Origin: Bactrocera neohumeralis
Lineage: Eukaryota > Arthropoda > Insecta > Diptera > Tephritidae
DNA length: 64,000 nt
Assembly: GCF_024586455.1 (NCBI RefSeq)
Contig: NW_026089624.1
Location: 9,267,341-9,331,340, forward strand
Direction of reading: 5' to 3'
In this document: positions 22,521 through 32,208 of the stretch, piece by piece
Position numbering within the stretch: position 1 is the first letter of the stretch
Layout of the letters: each line of letters begins with the position of its first letter
Notes under the pieces: generated by a model
Told to the model about the DNA's origin: nothing
Database searches by the model: none
Seen by the model: the letters and a program-made list of their open reading frames with translations, nothing else
Program-made: the position numbers and the translations under genes

Positions 22521-23136
22521 CTACTAAGTTTTTTGTACTTTTCTCGGAAACTACTATAGCTATGCAAACGAACTCTATAGAGTCGTTTCCTTCAGGCATT
22601 TCCATATACAGTTCAAAACAAAGTTCAAAGTTCAATACAGCCCACCTCCCATACAAAGGTTATGTTGAAAATCGCTAAAAGTGCGTTAACCGACTAACAA
22701 AAAACGTCAGAAACACTAAACTTTACGGAAAAAATGGCAGAAGGAAGCTGCACCCAGGCTTTTTTTTAAAAATCGAAAATGGGCGTGGCGTCGCCCACTT
22801 ATGGACCAAAAACCATATCTCAGGAACTACTTTACCGATTTCAATGAAATTCTCTATATAATATTTTCTTAACACCCTGATGACATGTACGAAATATGGG
22901 AGAAATCGGTTCACAACCACGCCTTCTTCCAATATAACGCTATTTTGAATTCCATCTGATGCCTTCTCTGAATAATATATACATTAGGAACCAATGATGA
23001 TAGCGGAATAAAACTTTACACAAATACGGTATTTGAAAAATATGTAAATGACGGATAATGAAATCTCGATTATCACTTAATCATGCGAGAGTATAAAATG
23101 TTCGGTGACACCCGAACTTAGCCCTTCCTTACTTGT
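22521..23136 (+). repeat. R1 dispersed repeat, right part
   Basis: Closely matches 47597-48235: CCCCTACTAAGTTTTTTGTA, CGTTTCCTTCAGGCATTTCC, AAGTGCGTTAACCGACTAAC, GAAGCTGCACCCAGGCTTTT and GATGACATGTACG, ending CACCCGAACTTAGCCCTTCC TTACTTGTTT. No gene; the one minus-strand ORF here is not convincing. Confidence 0.8.
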
Positions 23137-23284
23137 TTTGGTAAGATTTTAATCTGGCCATCGCTCGTTTCCAATTGCTAAACGTCAAAACCTCCTGAAC
23201 TCGATCAACTGTCAAAGTTCAGGAGGTTTTGACGTTTATCAATTGTTCTCTCACTTCCAGTGAGAGAGGAGTTGGACATCTCTG
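23137..23284 (-). repeat. right half of hAT-type MITE family M
   Basis: Matches the right third of the complete MITE at 42652-43247: GGTAAGATTTTAATCTGGCC, the internal palindrome (AAACGTCAAAACCTCC ... GGAGGTTTTGACGTTT) and the terminal GGAGTTGGACATCTCTG. The left part is lost at the junction with R1. Helitron b resumes immediately after. Confidence 0.75.
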
Positions 23285-23469
23285 ATTTCCAGTTTGTGTT
23301 TCCGAAAGAAAAGCACGTGGATAGGGTTACGTGCGTTTATTGTCAGACATACAAACTGAAGTAATATTGTGGTGTCCGAAAGATACATGAACCATTTTGG
23401 TTTTCACCATTTCGTGTAATACTGAATCTTTCTATGAATTAGGAATTTCCGCAGAAATGATTTCATCAA

Positions 23470-23740
23470 TTTGTTCTGGTGTAACCCCATACACCATCCA
23501 AAGAGCGTGCGGCAAACCTCTCTTTTGCCACTCAACAGAGTACATCTAGCATTCAACAGCACCACATATACGTTGCTTCAAGATAAAGTCTATCAAACAT
23601 CGCAACTGTTGTTTGAAAAGTCGTGCTCTGACATCGTGACGATCGCTTGCTGATTGTCCGCGATACATAATTTCATTCGTATGTCATCGCATTCTGGGAA
23701 TACTCGGTCATGTGCCATGGGCTGCCAATAACATATTCTA
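23470..23740 (-). pseudogene. Helitron copy b: HUH Rep relic
   Basis: Reading minus, the frame gives SVEWQKRGLPHALWMVYGV and TPEQIDEI, the Rep motif-2 region of Helitrons. The normal PHAHI..W is shortened to PHALW by an in-frame deletion, so the second HUH histidine is lost. Downstream text is frameshifted. It is a dead replication initiator domain. Confidence 0.7.
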
Positions 23741-24359
23741 TATGCTGATGCCAAAACGAACGCGACCTCTTCTTGGCATCATACATAACGTTTTCACTGA
23801 ATAAATTTCAATGATTTTGTTTTTGAATAGCTGGACTAAAGAAAGCAAACGACAAATTTGACAACTGAAAAACAAAAGAAAAAAATATTGAAAAAAAAAA
23901 TTTTGTATGAAAATAAAGTTACTTTTTTGGAATTGTCCAATTTTCCGAATTTTCCTCACGAAAAGCATACGTTTTTTTTTTATTTCTAAACTTTCCCCGA
24001 TCCAGCAAGCAAACTCTCAAAATTTCATCAAGATTGGTTCAGCCGTTCTTGAGCGTTAGCGTAACTAACAGCATTCATTCGTTTGTATGAGAAAAGGAAA
24101 AGGGCTCTTTTTAGGGGTTTTCCGGCAATTATTCAATTTTTTTTTGCCATAAAAACCATTTTTGTACCTCAACGAACATTTAAAAAAAAAGAATTGGCAA
24201 AATTTGTCCAGGCGTTGCTGAGTTATGCGCTTAGCAACACATTTTGTGATTCATTTTTATATACGAGTATAAGATATCAACAATGTAGTAACAATTAATG
24301 GTATTTCTGTTTGTATGTATTAAATATATACCTATGTACATATTTTATATTTCTATATT

Positions 24360-25330
24360 CGAGACCAAAAGCAAATTTTGATAGTCGAAAATCGATTTAT
24401 TGTTTTTCAAAACATTCTCCACTAAGATCTATACACTTTTTCATGCATTTGAGCCAACTGTTGAAGCGCGTTTGCCACTCTGATTGAGGTATCTCCAAAA
24501 CATGCCTCTTGAACGCATCAACCGTTAATTTTTTACGAACGGGATAATAAAGATGTCGCTCGGTGCCAAGTCAGGACCACACGGGGGATGACTCATAAAA
24601 TCTATGTTTTGAGTGCTCAAAAATGCAGTTGTTTAGGTTGATGTGTGAGATCTCGCATTGTCGTGGTGAAGAGTGTTTCGTCTTCGGTGGTTGGTTTTTA
24701 TTATTTTTTTGAAAGCCAACTGGCAAACAAATGGTTTTATATGTTGCGACATGTCCAGTTTGTACAAAAAAATAGAGAATCATTTGCTTGGAAGTGCTTC
24801 ATGAGCGAACAACTATTGTTGGATTCGGTTCATGTTGAAACAACTATACAGTCGACTTCTGTTTACTTTCGAGCGGGTAAATCCACAATTCATCACCTGA
24901 CACGAATCCCCTCTATTGCATTTTGTTATAATTTCTCTCGACCAGTCGACATGAGCCTTTTTTGAACATTTAACAAATTGTGTGGGATTCAAAGTGAACA
25001 AATTTTTTTATAATGAGATGTTCATGCAATATTTAATGTATGCTAGCCCCACTAATGCCTACTGTTGTCTCAATCTAACAATAGGTCACCTGACGATCTT
25101 GCAATATCAGTTTGTGCATATCATCAGTACATTCCGGAACATCAACTGATTTTGGACGACCTACGCGAAATTTGTCTTAGAGTGATCTAGGGCTTCGATT
25201 GAATTCACCATATCATCGATAAACACTGGTGCTTGATGAAGCTTAATCGTCAAAAATTTAATTAAATTCATTGATGCACTCTTGATGAGTTTAATCACGT
25301 CGAAAGTTGTAAAATTAATTATTTAAGATA
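24360..25330 (-). pseudogene. irritans-type mariner transposase, degenerate
   Basis: Minus-strand frames give in order: GRPKSVDVPECTDDMHKLIL, LQDRQVTY, GISGASIH and ILHEHL (near 25020-25160), GDELWIYPLESKQKSTV (near 24860-24900), then TICLPVGFQKN, HHDNARSHTST with the second catalytic Asp, HPPCGPDLAPSDIFI with the third, and the C-terminal QSEWQTRFNSWLKCMKKCID (24420-24480) near a stop. This is nearly the full mariner order, broken by several shifts and stops. It lies between Helitrons b and c. Confidence 0.8.
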
Positions 25331-25563
25331 CTGTGAACATCGCAAATAGCGCTCGTATGTCAAGTATGCATACCATGAAAAATGTCAAATTTTACGATAA
25401 AATTTGGAGTTTCCAGAGTTTACGTAATTTAATTCGTAATACCTTGCTGAAGATAAGTATATGGCAACTATATACAACATTATGTGCCCGCAACATAATC
25501 ATGTACAGATTCATTAATTTTTTTAGTGACATTTTGAAATTAAAAGAAAGTTGAATTTATCAT

Positions 25564-25926
25564 TTAATTTTTTTTCAATGTAACGCAGCTTGATAAATAA
25601 CATTTTTTGGTTTCTGTTCTGCTGTACAGAAATGATTTTCCAACACAAAAAACATTGCAAAATAATAGCGACAAATCCAATTTTGAGACGCAAACGATGC
25701 GGGACATACCAAGCGTCTCCAAAGAATTTAGAAATTCCAATAGATAATTCACGGTGTCGTCTTCATTGTCAAGACGATCGATCGATTTGTATGAGCGCAA
25801 GTCTCCCGGAATTTGACTCTGAATCTTCCAGTTTAGGTCAACAACGACAGATGGAATTGATATCAAACCACCGGAATTATCCCATTTAAAATTCTTAGCG
25901 AATACGATGTAAAATGTCTTCGGCAA
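25564..25926 (-). pseudogene. Helitron copy c: helicase fragment
   Basis: KTFYIVFAKNFKWDNSGGLI, then DLNWKIQSQIPGDLRSYKSI, DRLDNEDDTVNYLLEFLNSL and METLGMSRI-like text is the helicase region just upstream of CNGT. The PPH of the family is altered (GMSRIV) by a frameshift and the C-terminal part is missing. The internal deletion joining the linker region (26-27 kb) to this block has removed most helicase motifs. Confidence 0.7.
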
Positions 25927-26154
25927 TGTAATTTTTGTTTGTATCCCATAATCGAAGCAGATTTGAAGGCAGATATGTCGAAATGATCATCGCGAAAAGT
26001 GTGCGAACTTCATTTGCATTCGAAGTTGCCATCGCATCGTCCATCGTTTGATTCCAGTGATTATCATGTTCCAGCCATTGTAATTGCTGAATGCTTCTCA
26101 AAAAGTTACACAAACCGTACCATTCACAATACGTAATGACTCAAATGAAATTGA

Positions 26155-26690
26155 ACCGCGTACATTAATCAATAGCAACCGAAGGTAGAAGCAATAGTCG
26201 TTTTTCGGGTGGATTGTGTAAATTCGTCCTAAGGCATTAGTTGAAAACACACCTGGATGTGCATCTACTGATTGGCCTTGCTTTCTGCGTAACTAATTCT
26301 GATGCATTCCATTATTATACATGGAATCAAGGCATTTCCGAATAGAGCAATGTTCTCGCAAATGGATCACTGACGCAAGTTGAGAAAAAACTCGTCAAGG
26401 TCAATTTTGTTTCTGGCGGTGTTTCCACAGGCTGTAAATGGCGTACATTAATTAATAGCAACCCAAGGTAGAATTAATCCTCGTTTTTCGGGTGGATTGT
26501 GTAAATTCGACCTAATGCATTAGTTGAGAACATACCTGGACGTCAAACTGCTTAACTATTTCTTTGACGATGCATTCCATGTATAATATCAAGGCATTTC
26601 CGAATAGAGCAATGTTCTCGCAAACGGATCACTGTCAAAAATTTAGAAAAAAATTTTGTTTCTGGCAGTGTTTCCACTGGCTGTATTGTA
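26155..26690 (-). repeat. internal tandem duplication in Helitron c
   Basis: The block GCGTACATTAATCAATAGCA ... TTTTTCGGGTGGATTGTGTA ... GGCATTTCCGAATAGAGCAA ... GGTGTTTCCACAGGCTGTA (about 26158-26440) is repeated at about 26443-26690 with substitutions. Other Helitron copies have it once. The second unit continues into the normal sequence. Confidence 0.7.
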
Positions 26691-26922
26691 TTCTCTGGGT
26701 TGAAATACACTCTTTGGCCATTATCCAAATTAACGAGACGCACAATAGTCGGAAAACGTTAATAAACTGCAAAAGCAAATATCTTACAAAGCGCTTTATT
26801 GCAGTTAACGTATCGACCGTATCGACCGTATCTTTCAAGACGAATAACCGCCATGCTGCTTCCTTTGGTGACGTACTTACATACGTATTTTATCGATTTC
26901 ACCAAACTACAATACTCAACAA

Positions 26923-27420
26923 TTATAAAAGTTTTGAATGTGAATTAGACAATAGTGGTGAATATAGTACGATCCAAGTTTTGTCAAATTCGATATTCAC
27001 TCTTCTAAATTGAATGCTGAATGTTCTGCCATTATTGTCTGGTGAGCGACGCCGATAGAGTGGATATCCATCAGTTCTAGTTTGTGTTTCCGAAAGAAAA
27101 GCACGTGGATAGTGTTTCGTGCATTTATTGTCAGACATTCAAACCGAAGTGGGATTGTGGTGTCCTCAAGGTCCATGAACCATATTGGTATACCACTTCG
27201 TATAATACTGGATCTTTCTCTGCATCAGGAATTTCCGCAGAAATGATTTCATCAATTTGATCTGGTGTAACCACCATCCACCTTCCAAAGAAAAATGTGT
27301 GCGTGCGGCAAATCTTTCTCTTGTCACTACATCTAGCATCTAACAGCATCACATAAGTATACGTTGCTTCAAGATAAAGTCCATCAAACATGGTTGCTGT
27401 TGTTTGAAAAGTCGTGCTAT
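26923..27420 (-). pseudogene. Helitron copy c: HUH Rep domain fragment
   Basis: Minus frames give LPHAHIFLWKVDGGYTRSN with both HUH histidines kept (27297-27305), DQIDEIISAEIPDAEKDPVL, YEVVYQYGSWTLRTPQSHFG and KCTKHYPRAFLSETQTRTDG, then YPLYRRRSPDNNGRTFSIQF. This is the replication initiator region. Frames are shifted between the blocks and the Tyr-bearing motif is not evident, so the protein is not functional. Confidence 0.75.
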
Positions 27421-28070
27421 GACGACGTGACGATCCCTTTCTGATTGACCGCGATCCATAATTCTACACGTATGTCATCGCATCCTGGGAGTACTCAGTC
27501 CTGTGGCAGCCCAAGCCAATGTATCTTGATGCCAAAAAGAACGCCCACCGATATTAGCGCGACCTCTTCGTGGCATCGTAACAAATTTCAATCTGTATTT
27601 TATCACTTTGTATGAAACACACATACAGTTTTCACTGAATAGTTTTCAATAATTTTTTTTTTTTTTGAATAGCCGGAATAAAGAAAGCAAACGACAAATT
27701 CGAACGATTCAAATAATTGAAAAGCAAAACAAAAAAAATGTTGTACGAAAAAAAGTTACTTTTTGAAATTGTCCAATTTTCTGAATTTTCCTCACGAAAA
27801 TCATAGGTTTTTTATTTCTACACCTTCCCTGATCCGCAGAGAACAACCTCTGACGTTCTCGAGCGTTACTAACAAACAAGCATTATTCGTTTGTATAAGA
27901 AAAAGAAAATTGCTGTTTTTTGGTGTTTTACGGCAATTATTCGAATTTTTGCCATAAAAACTATCTTTGAACCTCAACGAACATTTAAAAAACAATTGGC
28001 CAAATTGGTCCAGTCGTTGTTGAGTTATGCGCTTAGCAACACATTTTACGATTCATTTTTATATATAAGA

Positions 28071-28512
28071 TAATAAACGAAGCATCCCATGTTTTTTTGA
28101 TCGTTTTTTTCATTTAAAATTAATTTTATAGACTATAATAAACAAAGCGTGCGATGTCTCTTTGATCGTTTTTAAGAGCTCCGAGCGAGATATTTAGGAT
28201 CCACAATTGTCGTCCTGGGAAATTGAATAGAGAAATTAAATTTGAATCAATAATTTTATCATAAACCAGGCATTAACAGTTTGGAATCAATCGAAATTTC
28301 CCACGCAAAATCGATTTCTAGATAGTCCCATAATTTTAATTGTAAAAATTATTTGTCTTGCCAATTGAAAAAAAGTATTTTTTGAAGTCACGATTGTCGC
28401 CAAATCGTAACCCAGAGGGTTGTAGCACAAATTTGTTTCAGCATGCCCAGACACAAATTAAACTCTATACACTTACACAATAATCGATTGCAAATACCTC
28501 ATACCAACCAAT
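28071..28512. other. no gene recognised
   Basis: AT-rich sequence with a weak internal repeat (GATCGTTTTT at about 28099 and 28162, near ATAATAAAC-AAGC). No coding signal. Confidence 0.4.
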
Positions 28513-29066
28513 AATACATCAATTTGGCTTTCATGACCACCATTCAACAATTGACCAGGTGCACCGAATTGTTAATTTCGTTGAAAATACAATGGATAAA
28601 AATAACGTTTGTACGGCGGCCTTCTTGGCCGTATCTCCAGCTTTTGACAAAGTTTGGCATTCGAGTCTGCTGCTCAAATTGAAATACATGCTACCCAAAC
28701 AATATAGGTATCAAATTAGATGCTAAGCTACGCTGGAAAGAGCATGTCAAAAAAAGGAGTGAGCTTGATTTGAAATTTGCTAAACTTTACCACCTAGTTG
28801 GCAGGAAATCCACTATATCAATCCAAAGAAGCTGTTAGTATACAATCAAGTTCTAAAGCCAGTTTGGGCCTACGGAGACCAACTATGGGGTTGCTCAAGT
28901 CAAAGCTGCATTGCCAGCATTCAGCGCTTTCAAAATAAGGTGCTAAGGACTTTAGTAAATGCTCTTTGGTACGTGAGGCCTTCTGACCGGCACCGTGATC
29001 AAGGCGTGAATTCAGTGGTAAATGAAATATACAAAATTGCAAAGTATCACGAACTGAGGCTTAGAT
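28513..29066 (+). pseudogene. jockey-clade LINE reverse transcriptase relic
   Basis: The first part reads QFGFHDHHSTIDQVHRIVN, then CTAAFLAVSPAFDKVWHSSL, which matches RT blocks 3-4 of jockey-like LINEs (FLDVSQAFDKVWH). At about 28703 the frame jumps to GIKLDAKLRWKEHV and continues with KLLVYNQVLKPVWAYGDQLW, GCSSQSCIASIQRFQNKVLR and the HRDQGV..EI end. The segment that would carry the catalytic YADD is deleted. It ends at a stop after HELRLR. Confidence 0.8.
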
Positions 29067-29178
29067 AGCACGTTACATAATGAGGAGGCTTCCAGACTCG
29101 TTGAAAAGCTGGGCGAGAAATTCCGTTGAAACGCAAGAAACCTTCCGACTTAGTAGGACAACAGTAGCAGCAAATGTA

Positions 29179-29440
29179 CAAGGTGCGTTCCAAAGTAAAC
29201 AGGACTTAAAAAAAACATTACAAATGATTTTTTCGTCAAAATCAATTTATTTTATTCAAAACAGTTTCCTTCTGCTTCAATACAGCTTTTTGCACGGTCC
29301 AAAAGCATGTTGAACGAGTGTTTTAGCTCGTTCGCCGGTATGGTCGCCAGTATGCCGGTGCAAGCCTTTTGAAAGGCCTCTACGTCTGCATAGCGCTTTT
29401 CTTTCATGGGCAAATGCATTTTTCCGAAAAGGAAGAAATT
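29179..29440 (-). mobile_element. mariner fragment with 3' end and terminal repeat
   Basis: Minus frame: FGKMHLPMKEKRYADVEAFQ, KACTGILATIPANELKHSF, NMLLDRAKSCIEAEGNCFE then stop, the C-terminal end of a mariner transposase. The element end CAAGGTGCGTTCCAAAGTAA abuts a TA at 29177-29178. The rest of the transposase is missing, so it is a 5'-truncated copy inserted next to the jockey relic. Confidence 0.75.
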
Positions 29441-30607
29441 TTGCTTTTAAGCATTTCTCCTAATTAAATAAAATATAATTGTTTGCTGATATTTTATATT
29501 TATATACTGGGTAGGTAGGTAGGAGTGCAGCCCTGTTGTGTATCGGGCTCAATTAGCACTTGATGTGCCATTTTTATATACTGGGTACAATTGTAAAATA
29601 ATAAAATAACACTTATAATATATCTCATAGGTTAAATCCATTTATTTTTTAAATTGATGCAGTTTGCTATTAACATATATTATAAGCATATTTATACACA
29701 CACTTGAGAAATTACCTTAATATTGGATAGGGAAAAATTCTTATAGTACCAGGGAGTATATTTACCATATATAACGTTATCAATAAGCTCTGGACAGTTT
29801 ATTGAAAGGAAAGGTTTTGAATAGTTCATCTGGTATAGTTGAAGTGCTCTCTATATACCCATTTGTATATGCATGTATGTATGTGTATATTTATGAATAC
29901 TTGAGTTATCACATACAAGCAAACAAGAGAAATTGTATGCAACCCTCAAAACATACACAGGAACTCACATATATTTCAAATATTCCTATGCGATTTGTTG
30001 AGTTTAAATCAATACCATAGGAAAACACAAACATTGAAACCGAATTACTCAAAGTAACAACAGAAAATACAACTTAGGGAAAACTTAAGCCTACTTAACA
30101 CTTTTGGGAATAATGGCATTGAGTCTCGGATCTCAGCAATGGTTCACAAATGGATCGGTTATGATCAGTGTTTGCGGTACGCTGCGACTTTCATTGCGGT
30201 ACAAATGCGTTTATTATTTTTAAAGTAACGTACCTATGTATATCAATTCATTGGCATAAGAGGTGCCTTTTAAGTTTAAGTAAAATAGAAATATTGCAAT
30301 GTTTCAGCTAAGTACCAATATTTCTCTTGAAATGGGTACATACAAACACACAAATGTAATGTGAGTACAGTGAAGACACTGGCAATAAAATTTACTAGTG
30401 TCAGAAGATCACCAGATTTATACCAAATATAGAACGATTTATAAATTACAGTTTTGCTCACGTAACATTGTTTGCAACAGCTAAGTAATACTAAACGAGA
30501 TATACATATGTAATAGATTCATATATGTACATATAAGTATGCTATATACCAAAACTGTTTAATTGCGGATGTCTGTTCGTCGCCCTTCTACCCTGTTGAC
30601 ACCAAGT
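29441..30607. other. no gene recognised
   Basis: AT-rich DNA with a short GGTA/GGTAG run at 29512-29530 and ATGTATGTATGTG microsatellite near 29870-29890. Short ORFs do not resemble proteins I know. Confidence 0.45.
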
Positions 30608-30615
30608 ACACGCAT

Positions 30616-31204
30616 CAGGGATAATGGGATGCCCAACTTATTCCATTGTGAGATCGCCTCAAAATAAGCGTTTTTTATAAAATTTTCCATTGTAGCCACA
30701 TCGAACAAAATAAGAATTTTTGGGCATTTAAATTAAAACACCAAACATTTATGACGATTGCAAATTATTATGTATTGGACTTTTAATATATGGCGAAACT
30801 ACTTAAATCCTTTTTTATGATATATTAAAACAACTGACTTTTGATGTTTCTCTACTTAGTAAGGTGAATTAAACCTGTTAGTTCTCAATTAATAAATGTT
30901 TTTAATCATTTGTAATTGAAAATTAATTATTCTATGCATCAAATAGCAAAACATTTCATGAAATATATTTAAATTTCGCATTTTCTTTGATTTTCATTTT
31001 TTTTAATTTTTATTAGCGATCTTGAACGGCGGCAACAAATTCCCCCGTTCACATATATTTTTGGTATAATTTCAATTTGGCCGTTCCAGTCATTCCAATT
31101 GCAAAACGTCAAAACCTACCCAATCCAGTCAACTGTCAAAGTTCGGTAGGTGAGCGGTTCTCACATTTCCAGTGACAGGAGAGTTGGGGATCTCTTTATC
31201 TCTG
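30616..31204. mobile_element. hAT-type MITE family M, complete copy
   Basis: The 589-bp element begins CAGGGATAATGGGATGCCC and ends ..GGGGATCTCTTTATCTCTG, imperfect inverted repeats. It is flanked by a perfect 8-bp direct repeat ACACGCAT (30608-30615, 31205-31212). The CAGGG/CAGAG ends and 8-bp duplication fit the hAT superfamily. It has no coding capacity. An internal imperfect palindrome (AAACGTCAAAACCTACC ... GGTAGGTG) lies near the right end. Confidence 0.85.
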
Positions 31205-31212
31205 ACACGCAT

Positions 31213-31542
31213 TATTAAGCACTCTGAAGAGGTTGGTTTTGCAGATTAGCGAAAACGATCCATTAGCATGCTCACGAAATACCGTTCAGCTAAAAATTAT
31301 AAAGTGATGGTAAAAGGTTCATAGTACGACGCGGGGGGACAATCCTCATACGTGCGAAATTAGCCGAGTCATGACAGTTTTTTTTTTAATCGACGAAGTT
31401 TAAAATTAAGTTATAATAAGTTGTTACGATTTGATTCATTGAGAGAAAACTGGACTCAGATAGATCAAATGTGCACGAATGAGAATTAAAGTAGTAACGG
31501 GTAAATTAAGTGAGCCAAGCTTCGCCTCCTAATAAGTTTTGA
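31213..31542. other. no gene recognised
   Basis: Non-coding spacer between two MITE copies; no feature I can support. Confidence 0.4.
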
Positions 31543-31865
31543 ACAGGAATAAGGGATATCTAACTTATTCCAGTGTGAGAGCGCCTCAAAATTAACGTTT
31601 TTATGACATTTTCCATTGTAGCCAGATCAGAAAAAACAAAACTTTTTTTTGGGCATTTTAAATAAAACACTCAATTCGCATTTTCCACACCACCTATGAG
31701 GTATGCAAAAGGGCGCGTTACCGAAGTTATTTTTGGATGCTCGGTCCCAAGTAGGCCTATATCACCCATTAAAAAGTTATTTACATAAAAAAATTAAAAA
31801 GCAAAACGATAACCATTCACAGTTATATAGTATAAAAAAAATTAACAAAAACAATATCACTCCAT
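31543..31865 (+). repeat. MITE family M, variant 2, left part
   Basis: Starts CAGGAATAAGGGATATCTAA with the same subterminal block as the complete copies, then switches to a different interior (TTCGCATTTTCCACACCACC, GAGGTATGCAAAAGGGCGCG) that is shared only with the copy at 60946. It runs into the assembly gap, so its right end cannot be seen. Confidence 0.7.
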
Positions 31866-31965
31866 NNNNNNNNNNNNNNNNNNNNNNNNNNNNNNNNNNN
31901 NNNNNNNNNNNNNNNNNNNNNNNNNNNNNNNNNNNNNNNNNNNNNNNNNNNNNNNNNNNNNNNNN
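31866..31965. other. assembly gap (100 N)
   Basis: Exactly 100 N bases, the conventional size for a gap of unknown length. Sequences on the two sides are unrelated (MITE variant 2 and RTE copy C). Confidence 0.95.
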
Positions 31966-32195
31966 GTGGTGTGCGTTTCACGGGTCTTTTCCAAGATTTG
32001 GCGCACGGTGAATATCTGGTCGGTTGTTGATTTTCCAGGTCTGAAGCCACACTGATAAGGTCCAATCAGTTTGTTGACGGTGGGCTTTAATCTTTCACAC
32101 AATACGCTCGATAGAACCTTATATGCGATGTTGAGGAGGCTAATCCCACGGTAGTTGGCGCAGATTGTGGGGTCTCCTTTTTTATGGATTGGATT
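31966..32195 (-). mobile_element. RTE-type LINE, fragment copy C
   Basis: Matches the RT region of copy D from ANYRGI to about the FVDF block ([40 protein letters not shown]). It is 5' truncated at about 32195, next to the 3' end of the P-like relic, and its 3' side is lost in the gap. It probably landed in the tail of the P-like element. Confidence 0.85.
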
Positions 32196-32208
32196 AATAA
32201 CATAACAT

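Larger units (their letters stand above)
21055..24274 (-). mobile_element. Helitron, copy b, interrupted by other repeats
   Basis: The minus-strand 5' end is TCTTATACTCGTATATAAAAA at 24274, preceded by A. The 3' end reads GCGGGGTCAGCTAA at 21055-21068, the final G of CTAG having changed to give CTAA, followed by T. Internal homology to copies a, c and d stops near 21730 and resumes at 23285; between lie R2, a mariner, R1 and a MITE right end. Helicase text survives at 21410-21592 and the HUH region near 23480-23560. Confidence 0.75.
25525..28070 (-). mobile_element. Helitron, copy c
   Basis: The minus-strand 5' end is TCTTATATATAAAAATGAAT at 28070, preceded by A, as in copy b. The 3' terminus (GGGGTCAGCTAG) is missing: homology fades near 25525. 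Interior order is as in copies a, b and d. It carries an extra tandem duplication of about 290 bp and an intact-looking HUH motif. Confidence 0.75.

Noticed and set aside
24645..24965. 106-residue plus-strand ORF
   Set aside because: Antisense to the irritans-type mariner relic whose catalytic motifs are read on the minus strand.
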